Shown here: piece by piece, positions 34,868 through 44,684 of the stretch
Layout of the letters: each line of letters begins with the position of its first letter
Position numbering within the stretch: the stretch's first letter is position 1
Origin: Natronosalvus hydrolyticus
GTDB taxonomy: Archaea; Halobacteriota; Halobacteria; Halobacteriales; Natrialbaceae
DNA: 64,000 bases
Direction: 5' to 3'
Assembly: GCA_025517525.1 (NCBI GenBank)
Contig: JAOPJZ010000018.1
Span: 1 to 64,000 of the forward strand
The notes under the pieces: model-generated
The model's database searches: none
What the model saw: only the letters and a program-made list of their open reading frames with translations
What the model was told of the DNA's origin: nothing
Made by a program: the position numbers and the translations under genes

Positions 34868-35981
34868 CGTCGGGTAGAACGTGAAGCCCGGCACGACTTT
34901 TCAGGACGGGGACCGTGTCGGGGTCGTCGTCGACGTAGTCGGGCCGTGAGATGGTCTTCGCCTGGTAGGTCTCGGGGTCGAGCACCTGAATCGAGCGTTC
35001 GTCTTCCACCGTGACGACCGTCGTTTCGACGGCATCCCCTCGCTCGCCGAGTTTGCGGGCATCGGGAGCGTTGCCCTCCTCGTAGCTCGCCTCGTAGCGC
35101 TCACCCGTTCGCAACCGGATACCCTTGAGGTTGCCGTGGGCGCTACTGACGAGGACCGGCCCCTCGTCGTCGTCCGTAAGGTCAATGACGTCGCCAGGAA
35201 TGTACGGCGGCAGTCGAACGGCGAAGGTGACCCGGTAGACGCCGTTACCGTCTTCGTCTTCCGTGACGAGCGTTTCGGCGTCGTTGACCGTGCCGCCGAA
35301 CTCCTCGACCATCTTGTTCGATATTTTCTTGCCGATTTTGTTCGTCGAAACGCGCATGTTGAGGCCGTCGTCGGTCTCGGTCGTCTTCGTGATGAACGCG
35401 TTTCGATCGCCTGTCGCCTCCATGTCGGCGACGATCTCCTCGGCGATGACTTTCGCTCGCTCGAGTTCCTCGGTCGTGGGCGTCCGTCCCTCGGCGCGAA
35501 TCTGGACGATACTGGCGTAGTAATCCCCGGCGATTCGGCCACAGCGGGTACAGGTCTGGCGGGCGATTTTCACGGGGATCATCACCTGCTCTTCGACCGG
35601 TGTATCCCGGACCGTCCCGGTGAAATAACAGTGCATCCGGACCGTGTTCGGGCCGACCTCCTCGGGTTCGACCTGCCAGGCGACGTCGTCGACGTCGACG
35701 TGGACCGCTAGGGCCTCGCTCACCTCCTCGATGGCGACGTCGGTGTAATCCTGTGCACCCACGTCGACCCATCGACGACCCCGGTGGACGGCCCCACACT
35801 GGGCACACACCCGGACGTCGATGCGGTCCGGTGCGTCGATAAACTCGAAATCGTCGAAGTAGCAACTATCACAGATATCGACCTCCGCACCCGGTCGAAG
35901 CGGGTCATTCGCCCCGCCCTCCCCCCGGCGGTCGGGGACGGGATCACCACAGCGCGGACAGAACGCACGTGACTCATTCAT
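34860..35981 (-). CDS. nmd3: NMD3-family ribosome-export-like protein
   Basis: 373-residue archaeal homologue of eukaryotic NMD3, a large-subunit adaptor. Four CxxC zinc motifs are visible in the N-terminal half (CPRCGD, CDSCYF, CAQCGA, CTRCGR), followed by the NMD3 core (RNAFITKTTETDDGLNMRVS, TNKIGKKISNKMVEEFGG). Archaea have no nuclear export, so it probably acts in large-subunit maturation. It is followed directly by taw2 with overlap, linking ribosome and tRNA functions in one transcript. Confidence 0.92.
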   Translation of the reverse strand: MNESRAFCPRCGDPVPDRRGEGGANDPLRPGAEVDICDSCYFDDFEFIDAPDRIDVRVCAQCGAVHRGRRWVDVGAQDYTDVAIEEVSEALAVHVDVDDVAWQVEPEEVGPNTVRMHCYFTGTVRDTPVEEQVMIPVKIARQTCTRCGRIAGDYYASIVQIRAEGRTPTTEELERAKVIAEEIVADMEATGDRNAFITKTTETDDGLNMRVSTNKIGKKISNKMVEEFGGTVNDAETLVTEDEDGNGVYRVTFAVRLPPYIPGDVIDLTDDDEGPVLVSSAHGNLKGIRLRTGERYEASYEEGNAPDARKLGERGDAVETTVVTVEDERSIQVLDPETYQAKTISRPDYVDDDPDTVPVLKSRAGLHVLPDDV

Positions 35982-36654
35982 GACACCCAGTTTGTGACTG
36001 AACGAGTTAAGGACCGCGTTCGCGGCCTCGGAGGGTTCGATTTTTCGAGAGGGATGCCGGCTCGATGGATTCTCTTCTCAATTATTGTGAGGTCCACCCG
36101 AAACCAGGGGGTTCTCAGTGCCGATAAATGCCGCTACGTGTCGGAAACCAACCACGTATGTGTTGTTTGTGACACCTGAAACCTCTCCCAGGCCTGCGGT
36201 TTTGTATCAGTCTCGAGTGCAAAAACTACTCGAGGCGTGTTAGCGTCTGACAGTTCGACTGGAACACCGGCACCCCCCGGCTTCACCAGCGAAATAGTCG
36301 CCGTCAGACATCCTCCAGTCATCGGTTTCTCGAGGGGAAGTCAGGGGGTTCAGTTCGGATTACGATTTCACGGACAATGAACAGTCGAAAGATGGCTCAA
36401 ACCGCCACTCGAGTAGACGGGAAAACACGGCGCGCTAGCCGGGAGGAGTCACGACACGCCAAGCGAGTGTGAACGACGACGATTCGAGCCAGGATGAATC
36501 TCGACATCCTCGAGAACCCTCGAGTGACGACGCCTCGATTAAGGCCAACCTGGACTCAAGCAGTACGGAATCACAACGCATCGAGTGCTGCCCATGCCGG
36601 CCCTGTCACACGATTCCACGGCGGATTTATCCGGAGGGAGCGCCTATATCGGGT
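35982..36654. other. 673-bp intergenic region between nmd3 and htpX
   Basis: It holds the divergent promoters; the htpX TATA-like GATTTATCC is at about 36624-36632. A minus-strand frame at 36134-36322 (62 residues, MTGGCLTATISLV start) is open but I cannot support it as a gene. A plus-strand frame runs into htpX from 36469 without stop, but its sequence does not look like protein. No RNA gene or repeat was recognised. Confidence 0.5.
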
Positions 36655-37533
36655 ATGGACTGGCAACCGGACTGGGGACTGCGGTTTCGGATGTTCCTCA
36701 CGATGTTTCTCCTGTTCGCCCTCTACATCGTGTTCGCTGGCGTGATTACTGCCTACGTTGGCGGTGGCCTGTTCGTCTTCGCTCTCCTCTTTGGCGGGAT
36801 GTCGTTCGTCCAGTACTACTATAGCGACACACTGACGCTCAAGACGATGGGGGCGAAGGTGATCGACGACGACGAGTATCCACAGTTACACGCCGCCGTC
36901 GAACGCCTCTCCCAGCAGGCCGACCTCCCGAAGCCGAAGGTCGCCGTCATCGACTCGAAGGTCCCGAACGCGTTTGCGACCGGGCGCAACCAGAAAAACG
37001 CCGCTGTCGCCGTCACTACCGGCCTCATGCGCCGCCTGAACCAGGAGGAACTCGACGGCGTCATCGCCCACGAACTCGCCCACGTCAAAAACCGGGACAT
37101 GATGGTGATGACTATCGCCTCGTTCCTCTCGACGATCGCCTTCATGATCGTCCGCTGGGGGGCGTTCTTCGGCGGCGGTCGCCGGGGACGCGGCGGTGGC
37201 GGCGTCGTCGTCGCCATCCTCGTCTCGCTCGTGGTCTGGATCATCAGCTACCTGCTGATCCGGGCCCTCTCGCGCTATCGCGAGTTCGCCGCCGACCGCG
37301 GTGCCGCCGCGATCACCGGCAATCCCGCCGCGTTGGCCTCGGCGCTCATGACCATCTCGGGTGACGTCGAGAAAATCCCCGACCGGGACCTCCGCGAGGA
37401 GGCGGAGATGAACGCCTTTTTCATCATCCCGCTGCAGTCGGGCATCGTCGGTCGCCTCTTTTCGACCCATCCGGACACCGAACGACGCGTCGAAGCGCTT
37501 CGGCAACTCGAGCGCGAGATGGAAACCGTCTAG
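36655..37533 (+). CDS. htpX: HtpX-family membrane zinc metalloprotease
   Basis: 292-residue M48-family protease. The zinc motif is GVIAHELAHVKNRD and the third ligand glutamate follows in RYREFAADRGAAAITG. Two N-terminal helices (about residues 10-55) and two more flanking a glycine-rich loop (GGGRRGRGGGGVV, about residues 175-190) anchor it. It degrades damaged membrane proteins. The start MDWQPDW has a TATA-like box about 28 bases upstream. It lies near pspAB, which often accompanies htpX in archaea, supporting a role in membrane stress. Confidence 0.93.
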   Translation: MDWQPDWGLRFRMFLTMFLLFALYIVFAGVITAYVGGGLFVFALLFGGMSFVQYYYSDTLTLKTMGAKVIDDDEYPQLHAAVERLSQQADLPKPKVAVIDSKVPNAFATGRNQKNAAVAVTTGLMRRLNQEELDGVIAHELAHVKNRDMMVMTIASFLSTIAFMIVRWGAFFGGGRRGRGGGGVVVAILVSLVVWIISYLLIRALSRYREFAADRGAAAITGNPAALASALMTISGDVEKIPDRDLREEAEMNAFFIIPLQSGIVGRLFSTHPDTERRVEALRQLEREMETV

Positions 37534-37817
37534 ATCCTCGCTCGAGCCTCGATCGACTCGAATTCGGTCGGTAATCCGTGACGAACGCCGAAAACTATTT
37601 AACCCGACGCAACGAATTATTACATGTAGATATCTTCCGAATTAAAATCGGTGCTTTCTTTTTCCACTGCCAATACGTGTAGCTACAGCGCTCGAGAAAC
37701 CGTGTTTCGGGCGCACTGTGACACGACAACCCCACTCCGACCCCACAGCCACAGCTCTCCGAGAAGCAACCGTTCGGGACGACCGGTTCCCGATCGAATA
37801 GATAGCACACCTCACGT

Positions 37818-38525
37818 ATGACAGAGACACCCTTCGAGCACACCATCGACTGGAACCGCTTCTGGGAGACTGCCGACGCCGATGGCCGCGCCGGCGCAAC
37901 CCCCAGTACCCACCATCTCACCGATCTCCTCGAGGACTTCGTCGCCACAAAGGGCGTCCCCGATTCGGTCGCGGACGTCGGCTGTGGCCCCGGCGAGGTC
38001 GCCTTTGCCGTCGCGGAACGTCACCCGGAAACCACCGTCGTCGGCTACGATACCGCCGGCTCGATTCTCGCCGAGAATCGAAAGCGAGCACGCGAGGACG
38101 GGGTCGAAAACGTTCGCTTCGAACGCGCTACGCTCCCCGCGTTCGACCCCAACCAGAAATTCGACCTCGTCTGCTGTTACGCCACGCTGTGTTACGTCGC
38201 CGACTCCGAGACCGCCTTACGAACGCTGTACGACGCGGTCGCCCCAGGGGGTCACCTCGTGCTCGGCTACGTCACCGAGGACGGGCGCAAACACTACGAC
38301 GGCCGCCTCGCAGATCCCGACGCGTGGCGCGAGCACGACCCGACGTTCGATCCACACGAGTTCGCCAGGCGATTCCGGCTAGTGCTCGAGGGCAAAAGCA
38401 CGCTCTCCGAAACGGCGATCGAAGACGCGCTCGGCACCCCGCCGCGGCAGTTCTGGGAGTTCACCGAGAAGCCGGAGGAGCGCTGGGCCTGGGACCACGT
38501 CCCGCTGGTCTGGGTGCCGAAGTGA
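37818..38525 (+). CDS. Class I SAM-dependent methyltransferase
   Basis: 235-residue methyltransferase. Motif I is VADVGCGPGEVAFAVAE, followed by VVGYDTAGSIL and FDLVCCYATLCYV. The C-terminal part (FWEFTEKPEERWAWDHVP) is aromatic-rich. Substrate unknown. It lies between htpX and the NUDIX-like gene on the same strand and may be part of this stress-linked cluster. ATG 37818 has a TATA-like AATAGATAGC about 25 bases upstream. Confidence 0.82.
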   Translation: MTETPFEHTIDWNRFWETADADGRAGATPSTHHLTDLLEDFVATKGVPDSVADVGCGPGEVAFAVAERHPETTVVGYDTAGSILAENRKRAREDGVENVRFERATLPAFDPNQKFDLVCCYATLCYVADSETALRTLYDAVAPGGHLVLGYVTEDGRKHYDGRLADPDAWREHDPTFDPHEFARRFRLVLEGKSTLSETAIEDALGTPPRQFWEFTEKPEERWAWDHVPLVWVPK

Positions 38526-38566
38526 CCGACGACGATCACCCACGATAGCGCCGAAATCCATTACCC

Positions 38567-39136
38567 ATGACAGAGAAATCACAGGACGCCACGACGGATA
38601 CGCGCACCGACTCCCTGACCAACCTCGAGACGCTCACCGACCCGGCTCGGTTTCGAAACCACGACGGCGTTCGCTACGAGGAACGCACCGAAACTCACGC
38701 TGACGCGGACCACTACCGTGCCCATAGCCGCGGTATGGCCGTCGTCGGGGTCACCGCTGCCGACAGCTCAGTCCTGGTCGCCACCCACCTCGAGGAACCT
38801 GTCGCCCTGCTGCCCAACGCCCGTCTCGAGGATGGCGAGGGCTGGCTAGCGGCCGCCGAGCGGGCCGTCGAAACGCTCACCGACGAACCGATAGACGTTG
38901 GCCCTCCGGTTCTAATTCGAGACCTCGAGCACCGCCTGGAGGGCGACGACACGGCCCACACCACGAGTCACACCGTCATCTTCGAAGCCGCTCCGGAAGC
39001 GGACGGAGCGACAGCGGCCAACCTCACCGCCAGGACGACCTGCAACTGGGACGCCGACTGGGTCCACTCGTTCCCCGACGGCTGTACGGCGACGCCCGAA
39101 CGGGCCGCGGCCGACATTCGATTATTCCTCGAGTGA
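38567..39136 (+). CDS. NUDIX-like protein lacking a complete Nudix box
   Basis: 189-residue acidic protein. The middle (GMAVVGVTAADSSVLVAT to ERAVETLTD) has the shape of a NUDIX domain, but the expected G-x5-E-x7-REUxEExGU box is degraded to EGWLAAAERAVETLTD. It is therefore probably not a normal pyrophosphohydrolase. Paralogues of this kind exist in haloarchaea without known function. It starts 41 bases after the methyltransferase and probably shares its transcript. Confidence 0.6.
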   Translation: MTEKSQDATTDTRTDSLTNLETLTDPARFRNHDGVRYEERTETHADADHYRAHSRGMAVVGVTAADSSVLVATHLEEPVALLPNARLEDGEGWLAAAERAVETLTDEPIDVGPPVLIRDLEHRLEGDDTAHTTSHTVIFEAAPEADGATAANLTARTTCNWDADWVHSFPDGCTATPERAAADIRLFLE

Positions 39137-39220
39137 GGCCGTTCCTCGGTTGGGGCACGCTACCGCCCTCGAGCGAGGGAAAACGCGAGCTTTCAAATCC
39201 TCGCCACCCAACGGATAGAT

Positions 39221-39826
39221 ATGGGACTACTGGACGGACTTCGGGCCGTCCTCGGGATTCGAGCCGAGTCGGACGCCAAACGCGAGGCCGACCCCGAAGA
39301 CCTCTTCGGGATGAGTACCGCCTATCTGACGATGGAAGCCGACCTCGGCTACCGCCACGTCGGAGCCGGCGCGCTCTGTTTTTCCGGCGTCGACTCGAGC
39401 AGCTTTCGTGACACCGTCGAGGACGTCGAAGCCATTCTCGAGGCTGGCCGCGAGGATACGGGCACCGACTTTCACGTCACCGAAGACGACCACGGCTATC
39501 GGTGGGTCGTCCTCGAGGACGACGACCCTGAGGACCTCATCACTAGCCTCCACTTCGCCGCGGACACGTTCGTCGAACGCGGGTATGGCTCTCGACTGCT
39601 CGCTGCCGTCTTCGGTTACGAGAACGAGAAGGGGCCGGCCTACTGGATTTACTCGTTTCGACGCGGCGCGTTCTATCCGTTCGCCCCTCGAGGCGGTCGA
39701 GAGCGTGACACGAACGTCGAATTTAAACTCGAGTCCGTACTGGACGGCGAACTCGAGGTCGAACCGGACAAGGAGTACTGGTATCCGCTGTGGCCGTCGG
39801 CGAGCGGGCGCCACCCGTGGGAGTAG
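39221..39826 (+). CDS. pspAB: PspA-associated protein PspAB
   Basis: 201-residue soluble protein (MGLLDGLRAVLGIRAESD start; core GYRHVGAGALCFSGVDS, HFAADTFVERGYGSRLLAAVFGY). It matches the archaeal PspAB family, found with phage-shock-type proteins and often next to htpX. It probably helps sense or repair membrane damage. It lies 1.7 kb from htpX on the same strand, separated by a methyltransferase and a NUDIX-like gene. No pspA itself is nearby. Confidence 0.75.
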   Translation: MGLLDGLRAVLGIRAESDAKREADPEDLFGMSTAYLTMEADLGYRHVGAGALCFSGVDSSSFRDTVEDVEAILEAGREDTGTDFHVTEDDHGYRWVVLEDDDPEDLITSLHFAADTFVERGYGSRLLAAVFGYENEKGPAYWIYSFRRGAFYPFAPRGGRERDTNVEFKLESVLDGELEVEPDKEYWYPLWPSASGRHPWE

Positions 39827-39888
39827 GGACTCTGGGACCGAACCGCCACGCTCGAGGCCGTTTCAATGAGACGTCCCGCTCGAACCGT

Positions 39889-41340
39889 CTACAGTGAAAC
39901 GTCCCGGTCGAGAGCGAGATACGCACCCACGAGCGGCAGGGTGATCCAGAACGCGATGACGACGAACACGAACCAGTGCTCGAGGTACAGCGGAACGGAC
40001 GCGAGTTCAGCGTTCCCCGTTTCGGCCGTCGACCGGCCCTCGATGTAGACTTCGGTGACCAGCGAGACGCGTGGCACCAGTTCGCTCAGCCGGGACAGCG
40101 GGAGTATGACCAGCGAGTCGGTAACGACCGTCCCGAAGTGAAAGCGCTGGATGAGCGGCGAGACCGACCACGGATGGAAGGTCGCGAGTTGTTCCTGACT
40201 GCTCGGCAGCCACGTCACGAGTTGGTAGTACGGGAGCGCCAACAACCCGAGGCCGATGGCCCAGGCTTTCGCTTTCGTCTCGCCGAGGGTCCCAGCGAAC
40301 GTCCCGAAGGCGACGAAGATACACGACAGCGCGAAGACGACCGCGGTCGTGATGACGAGCGTCAACGACGGGAACGACGTCTGGACGAGCGCGCCGAGCG
40401 CGATGGCGAGCGCGCCCGCACCGACCACGACGCCGAGACAGAGACACCGCCCCAGGAACGTGCCGACGAGTACGTCAACCTGGCCGTATCCCCTGGCCTC
40501 GAGGGACGCATACCGATCCGATTCCCGGTTGGTGAACGCCGACGTCAGCCCCATCGTCAGCCCGGCAATCGGGACCAGCGTGATCGCCATCGCGAACAAC
40601 AGGGCCACGCCGGTGAAATCGGCGACCGCCGTCGGTGACGTAAGGAGGCCGTGGAGGGCCTCGATATCCTCGGCGGTTAACTGCCGGCCGTATATCCCGC
40701 CAATGATAACGTTGTCAGTCAGCGCCGCGGGGTCTTCAGTCAGCGTCTCCGCAGCCGATTCGAACGCGCCCTCGAGGACAGTCGCGAGCACGAACGCGCC
40801 AACCGCGCCGACGACCGCGGCGAGGCCGGCAAAGACTTTGACTGCCCGGCCGCCTCGAGCGTGGGTGAACTCGCTCTCACCGATGGCGTACCAGCGCCGA
40901 AGGCGCACCTCGAGGCCGACGTCCTCGGCAGCCGGCCCGTCGACCGTCTCTCGAGCGGGTTCGACCGCCGTGCTCCCGGCGGCGTGGACAGAGCCGGCCG
41001 CACCCGGACTGGTAGCGTGCGTTGCCTGGGTTGCACCCTCGCCTTCCGGGGCCGGGGCAGGTTCCTGTGCTGGCTGGGTTGCGTGCTCGCCTCCCTGGTG
41101 TCGTGGCTGAGTTGCGTGCTCGCGTGGCTGTGTTCCCTGCTGGGTAGCCTGTTCCCCCTGCTGGATGGCCTGTTCCCGATTCCCGCCGGCCGCCTGTTGA
41201 CGAGACGGCCCGTCGGCGTTCGATGGCTGATCGCCCGTCTCCTGGTCGGCGGTGGCTTCGCGGACCCACCTGCGTTGGGGTGTCTCGTCGTTTGCCTCGC
41301 CATCCGTGTCCTCTCCTCGAGAGTGATCGTCTCCTGTCAT
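39889..41340 (-). CDS. ABC-2-type transporter permease with long Gln/Thr-rich N-terminus
   Basis: 483-residue protein. Residues about 1-130 are hydrophilic and low-complexity, with repeated QATQQG, HATQP and ATQA units. The remaining part has six helices of an ABC-2/NosY-like permease: AVKVFAGLAAVVGAVGAFVLAT first, then LLFAMAITLVPIAGLTMG, later LGLLALPYYQLV, and the last FVVIAFWITLPLVG. No ABC ATPase is adjacent, so its partner is elsewhere. The unusual N-terminus is coded by near-repeat DNA and may be variable between strains. Confidence 0.75.
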   Translation of the reverse strand: MTGDDHSRGEDTDGEANDETPQRRWVREATADQETGDQPSNADGPSRQQAAGGNREQAIQQGEQATQQGTQPREHATQPRHQGGEHATQPAQEPAPAPEGEGATQATHATSPGAAGSVHAAGSTAVEPARETVDGPAAEDVGLEVRLRRWYAIGESEFTHARGGRAVKVFAGLAAVVGAVGAFVLATVLEGAFESAAETLTEDPAALTDNVIIGGIYGRQLTAEDIEALHGLLTSPTAVADFTGVALLFAMAITLVPIAGLTMGLTSAFTNRESDRYASLEARGYGQVDVLVGTFLGRCLCLGVVVGAGALAIALGALVQTSFPSLTLVITTAVVFALSCIFVAFGTFAGTLGETKAKAWAIGLGLLALPYYQLVTWLPSSQEQLATFHPWSVSPLIQRFHFGTVVTDSLVILPLSRLSELVPRVSLVTEVYIEGRSTAETGNAELASVPLYLEHWFVFVVIAFWITLPLVGAYLALDRDVSL

Positions 41341-41482
41341 CGTTTGTCCCCCCTGGGATGCTGTACAATCACGTCATCAGACTCGCCGTCGTCCCATCCT
41401 GCGACGCACATTCGTTATCGGGGTATCTCGTGGAATTTTGATAAGTGTTATCCCCGAACAGAAACGGTTACGATAAAGCTGA

Positions 41483-42229
41483 TTATCGTTTTCGGGCCGA
41501 GTAGATGACCGTCGGGGGAACGGTGGCCATGAGGTCAGGGTCGAAACTCCCGAACTCGGAGACGTAGTCGTCGGGGGTGTCGTACCCCGGTTCGTGCACG
41601 CCCTCGATGTGGAATCCAGCTTCCAGGAGGAGGTTGACGGTCTCACCGATTTTTCGACGATAGATGACCATTTCGGCGTCTACCGTCTCGCTATACTGTC
41701 GACGTGGTTCGTCGTCGAAGTAACTCTGTTTGAACGCGTGGGTCTCGGGGTCGACGATTTTGTAAAACGGATGGTCGACGCTAAAGACGAGTTTCCCGCC
41801 CGGTTTGAGTACCCGATAGGCTTCCTCGAAGCACGCCTGCAGGTCTTTGACCCACTGGAACGCAAAGGCTGAAAACGCGAGATCGTACGTCTCGTCGGAA
41901 ATCATCGGCATATCAGTGACGCTGCTTTCGACAAACGTGATGTCCTGTCCTCGTTCGTCGGCATGTTTTCGTGCGTAGGACAGTTGTGCCGCCGAGATGT
42001 CGACACCCGTCACGTCGACACCACGCTCGGCGATAGCGATACCGAACTGGGCTCCACCACACCCCAATTCGATCGCTTTCTTGCCCTCGAGGTCACCGAG
42101 CAACCCCATATCGTCGTCCTTCGGCGCACCCGGACCCCAGTCGATACCGACCTCGATTGCACCGCCGCCGTAGGCCTCCTGGAACTGTTCGGCCCACGCG
42201 TTCCACCACGATCGAGCGTCGTCTTCCAT
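41483..42229 (-). CDS. Class I SAM-dependent methyltransferase (UbiE-like)
   Basis: 248-residue methyltransferase. Motif I is AIELGCGGAQFGIAIAE and the acidic loop VTGVDISAAQLSYA follows. DMPMISDETYDLAFSAFAFQW and the proline-glycine RVLKPGGKLVFS are typical of small-molecule methyltransferases. The substrate is unknown. N-terminal WWNAWAEQFQEAY is a helix often found in this group. It stands alone between the permease and uvrB. Confidence 0.82.
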   Translation of the reverse strand: MEDDARSWWNAWAEQFQEAYGGGAIEVGIDWGPGAPKDDDMGLLGDLEGKKAIELGCGGAQFGIAIAERGVDVTGVDISAAQLSYARKHADERGQDITFVESSVTDMPMISDETYDLAFSAFAFQWVKDLQACFEEAYRVLKPGGKLVFSVDHPFYKIVDPETHAFKQSYFDDEPRRQYSETVDAEMVIYRRKIGETVNLLLEAGFHIEGVHEPGYDTPDDYVSEFGSFDPDLMATVPPTVIYSARKR

Positions 42230-42329
42230 GGCACGGTGTCACGACGGGGCGATAGAATAGTTTGGGGTGGAATGGGTACGGATCACACACAAGGATCAGC
42301 CCACACCCTTCACGGGCACTCGAGGAAAG

Positions 42330-42385
42330 CCAGTCACCGGAGCCCTCGAGTCCCGTCGGCCAGAGAACCAGTCACCGGAGCCCTC
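42330..42385. repeat. Direct repeat of 18 bp in the gap before uvrB stop
   Basis: CCAGTCACCGGAGCCCTC occurs at 42330-42347 and 42368-42385, 38 bases apart. It lies between the uvrB stop (42477) and the methyltransferase start (42229). No function is visible. Confidence 0.6.
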
Positions 42386-42476
42386 ACAGACGAGTGTTGG
42401 ATGCATCGTCACCCTCGAGATCCCACAAACGAGTGTGTGCCCACTCCCGTTCGACCGGCCAAGCCGGCAGCGCCGT

Positions 42477-44531
42477 TCAGAAATCCTCTGCCGGCGGGGC
42501 TACCCCTTCGTCACTCCCCTCGAGTTCGAACTCCTTGCGAACTTCTCGCAAGCGGTCACGGATGTCCGCCGCGAGTTCGAACTCGAGGTTGCTCGCCGCC
42601 TCCTGCATCCGCTCTTCGAGTTCCTCGGCGTACCGGGCGGCGTCGTCCTCGTCCTCGAGTTCGGTGCCCGCGACGCTCGAGGTGTCGGTCTTGCTTCCCG
42701 GAAGATTGGTCTCGCCCACTTCTTTCTCGATGGTCATCGGCTCGTGGCCGTGCGCTGCGTTGAATTCGCGCTGGATTTCGCGGCGGCGACGGGTCTCTTC
42801 GATGGCCGACTCCATCGCGTTCGAGGGCTCGTCGGCGTAGAGGACGACCTCGCCGTTGACATTGCGGGCGGCCCGCCCCATCGTCTGGACCAGGGTCGTC
42901 TCGCTCCGGAGGAATCCCTCCTGGTCAGCATCGAGAATCGCCACGAGGCTCACCTCCGGAATGTCGAGTCCCTCCCGGAGGAGGTTGATGCCGACCAGTA
43001 CGTCGATCTCGCCCAGTCGGAGCGAGCGAACGATTTCGTGGCGCTCGAGCGTGTCTGTCTCGTCGTGCATGTAGGCGACGTCGACGCCGGATTCCTCGAG
43101 GTACTCCGTGAGGTCTTCGGCCATCCGTTTGGTGAGCGTCGTCACGAGGGTCCGTTCGTTGCGCTCGATACGCTCGTCGATGCGATCCATGAGATCGTCG
43201 ACCTGGCCCGTCGCCGGCGCGACCTCGATTTCGGGATCGACGAGGTAGGTAGGGCGAACGATCTGTTCGACGATCTGGTCACTCTCTTCGCGTTCGTAGT
43301 CACTGGGGGTCGCGGAGACGTACAGCGTGTTATCCGTGCGCTCTTCGAACTCCTCGAACGTCAGCGGCCGGTTGTCGTAGGCCGTCGGCAGGCGGAAGCC
43401 GTTGTCGACCAGCGAGTCCTTCCGGGATTTGTCGCCGGCGTGTTGGCCCTTGATCTGGGGGAGGGTGACGTGGGACTCGTCGACGACGGTCAGAAAGTCC
43501 TCGGGAAAGTAATCGAGCAACGTGTACGGCGTGTCGCCGGATTCGCGGTCGTCGAGGTACACCGAGTAGTTCTCGATGCCCGAACAGTAGCCCGTCTCCT
43601 GCATCATCTCGAGGTCGAACGTCGTCCGCTCCTCGATGCGCTGGGCGGCGATCAGGTCGCCCTTGCGCTCGAAGTACGAGATACGAGAGTCCAGGTCGTC
43701 GCGAATCTCCTCGGTCGCCTGCTCGAGACGCTCTTCGGGCAGCGAGTAGTGTTCTGCCGGGTGGACTAACACGGCAGGTTCGTCGGATTTGAGGTCGCCC
43801 TCGAGCGGATCGACTTTGCGCATCCGGTCGATCTCGTCGCCCCAGAACTCGACACGAACGGCGTAGCGCCCGTACATGGGGAAGATTTCGATGGTATCGC
43901 CGCGCACTCGAAACGTGCCGTTCGTGAAGTCGATATCGTTGCGTTCGTAGTTCAGGTCGACCAGGCGTTTCAGCAGTTCGTCACGGCCCACTTCCTCACC
44001 GACCTCGAGGCGCATCGCCATGTCGACGTAGTTGCTCGGGTCACCCAGCCCGTAGATGGCAGAGACGCTGGCGACGACGATGACGTCGTCCCGGGTGAGC
44101 AGCGATCGGGTTGCCGAGTGGCGAAGCCGGTCGATTTCGTCGTTGATCGAGGCGTCCTTGTCGATGTAGGTGTCGGTCTGTTCGACGTACGCCTCGGGCT
44201 GGTAGTAGTCGTAGTAGGAGACGAAGTACTCGACGGCGTTGTCCGGGAAGAGGTTTCGAAACTCCTCGTAGAGCTGGGCGGCCAGCGTTTTGTTGTGAGC
44301 GATGACCAGCGTCGGCTGTTGGATTTCCTCGATCACCCACGAGACGGTGTTGGTCTTGCCCGACCCAGTCACGCCGAGCAGCGTCTGGCGGTCCATCCCC
44401 GCATCGAAACCCCCCGCCAGCGCCTCGATAGCGGCCGGTTGGTCACCCGCCGGTTCGAACGGCGCGTCGACCGTAAACCGGGTAGCTGCATCGGGTCGGT
44501 CCGGCTGGAGCGGCCCTCGAGTGTTGCTCAT
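42477..44531 (-). CDS. uvrB: Excinuclease ABC subunit B
   Basis: 684-residue damage-verifying helicase of nucleotide excision repair; it receives DNA from UvrA and recruits UvrC. Walker A is LLGVTGSGKTNTVSW, the beta-hairpin is VSYYDYYQPEAYVEQTDTYI, the domain 3 motifs include GINLLREGLDIPEVSL and TMGRAARN, and the UVR motif is at the C-terminus (ASNLEFELAADIRDRLREV). It is complete. The promoter region (44532-44684) holds two copies of CCTCGAGCCA followed by an AATATCG or GGATATCG half, at 44633 and 44653. Confidence 0.97.
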   Translation of the reverse strand: MSNTRGPLQPDRPDAATRFTVDAPFEPAGDQPAAIEALAGGFDAGMDRQTLLGVTGSGKTNTVSWVIEEIQQPTLVIAHNKTLAAQLYEEFRNLFPDNAVEYFVSYYDYYQPEAYVEQTDTYIDKDASINDEIDRLRHSATRSLLTRDDVIVVASVSAIYGLGDPSNYVDMAMRLEVGEEVGRDELLKRLVDLNYERNDIDFTNGTFRVRGDTIEIFPMYGRYAVRVEFWGDEIDRMRKVDPLEGDLKSDEPAVLVHPAEHYSLPEERLEQATEEIRDDLDSRISYFERKGDLIAAQRIEERTTFDLEMMQETGYCSGIENYSVYLDDRESGDTPYTLLDYFPEDFLTVVDESHVTLPQIKGQHAGDKSRKDSLVDNGFRLPTAYDNRPLTFEEFEERTDNTLYVSATPSDYEREESDQIVEQIVRPTYLVDPEIEVAPATGQVDDLMDRIDERIERNERTLVTTLTKRMAEDLTEYLEESGVDVAYMHDETDTLERHEIVRSLRLGEIDVLVGINLLREGLDIPEVSLVAILDADQEGFLRSETTLVQTMGRAARNVNGEVVLYADEPSNAMESAIEETRRRREIQREFNAAHGHEPMTIEKEVGETNLPGSKTDTSSVAGTELEDEDDAARYAEELEERMQEAASNLEFELAADIRDRLREVRKEFELEGSDEGVAPPAEDF

Positions 44532-44684
44532 TGCTGTCTCGAGGAAGGGACTCGAGCACTGTAAGCCGCTCGTCTCCGGCCGTCGAGGCGGGATATCGAC
44601 TGGCTATCGACGGACGGGCTACAGGTCTCTTTCCTCGAGCCAATATCGGTCCTCGAGCCAGGATATCGACACTCGAGCGCGCCG

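Noticed and set aside
36469..36654. 62-residue N-terminal extension of HtpX
   Set aside because: HtpX normally starts just before its first membrane helix, and a TATA-like box lies inside the extension.
42267..43769. 500-residue plus-strand frame
   Set aside because: Antisense shadow of uvrB, whose motifs are complete on the minus strand.
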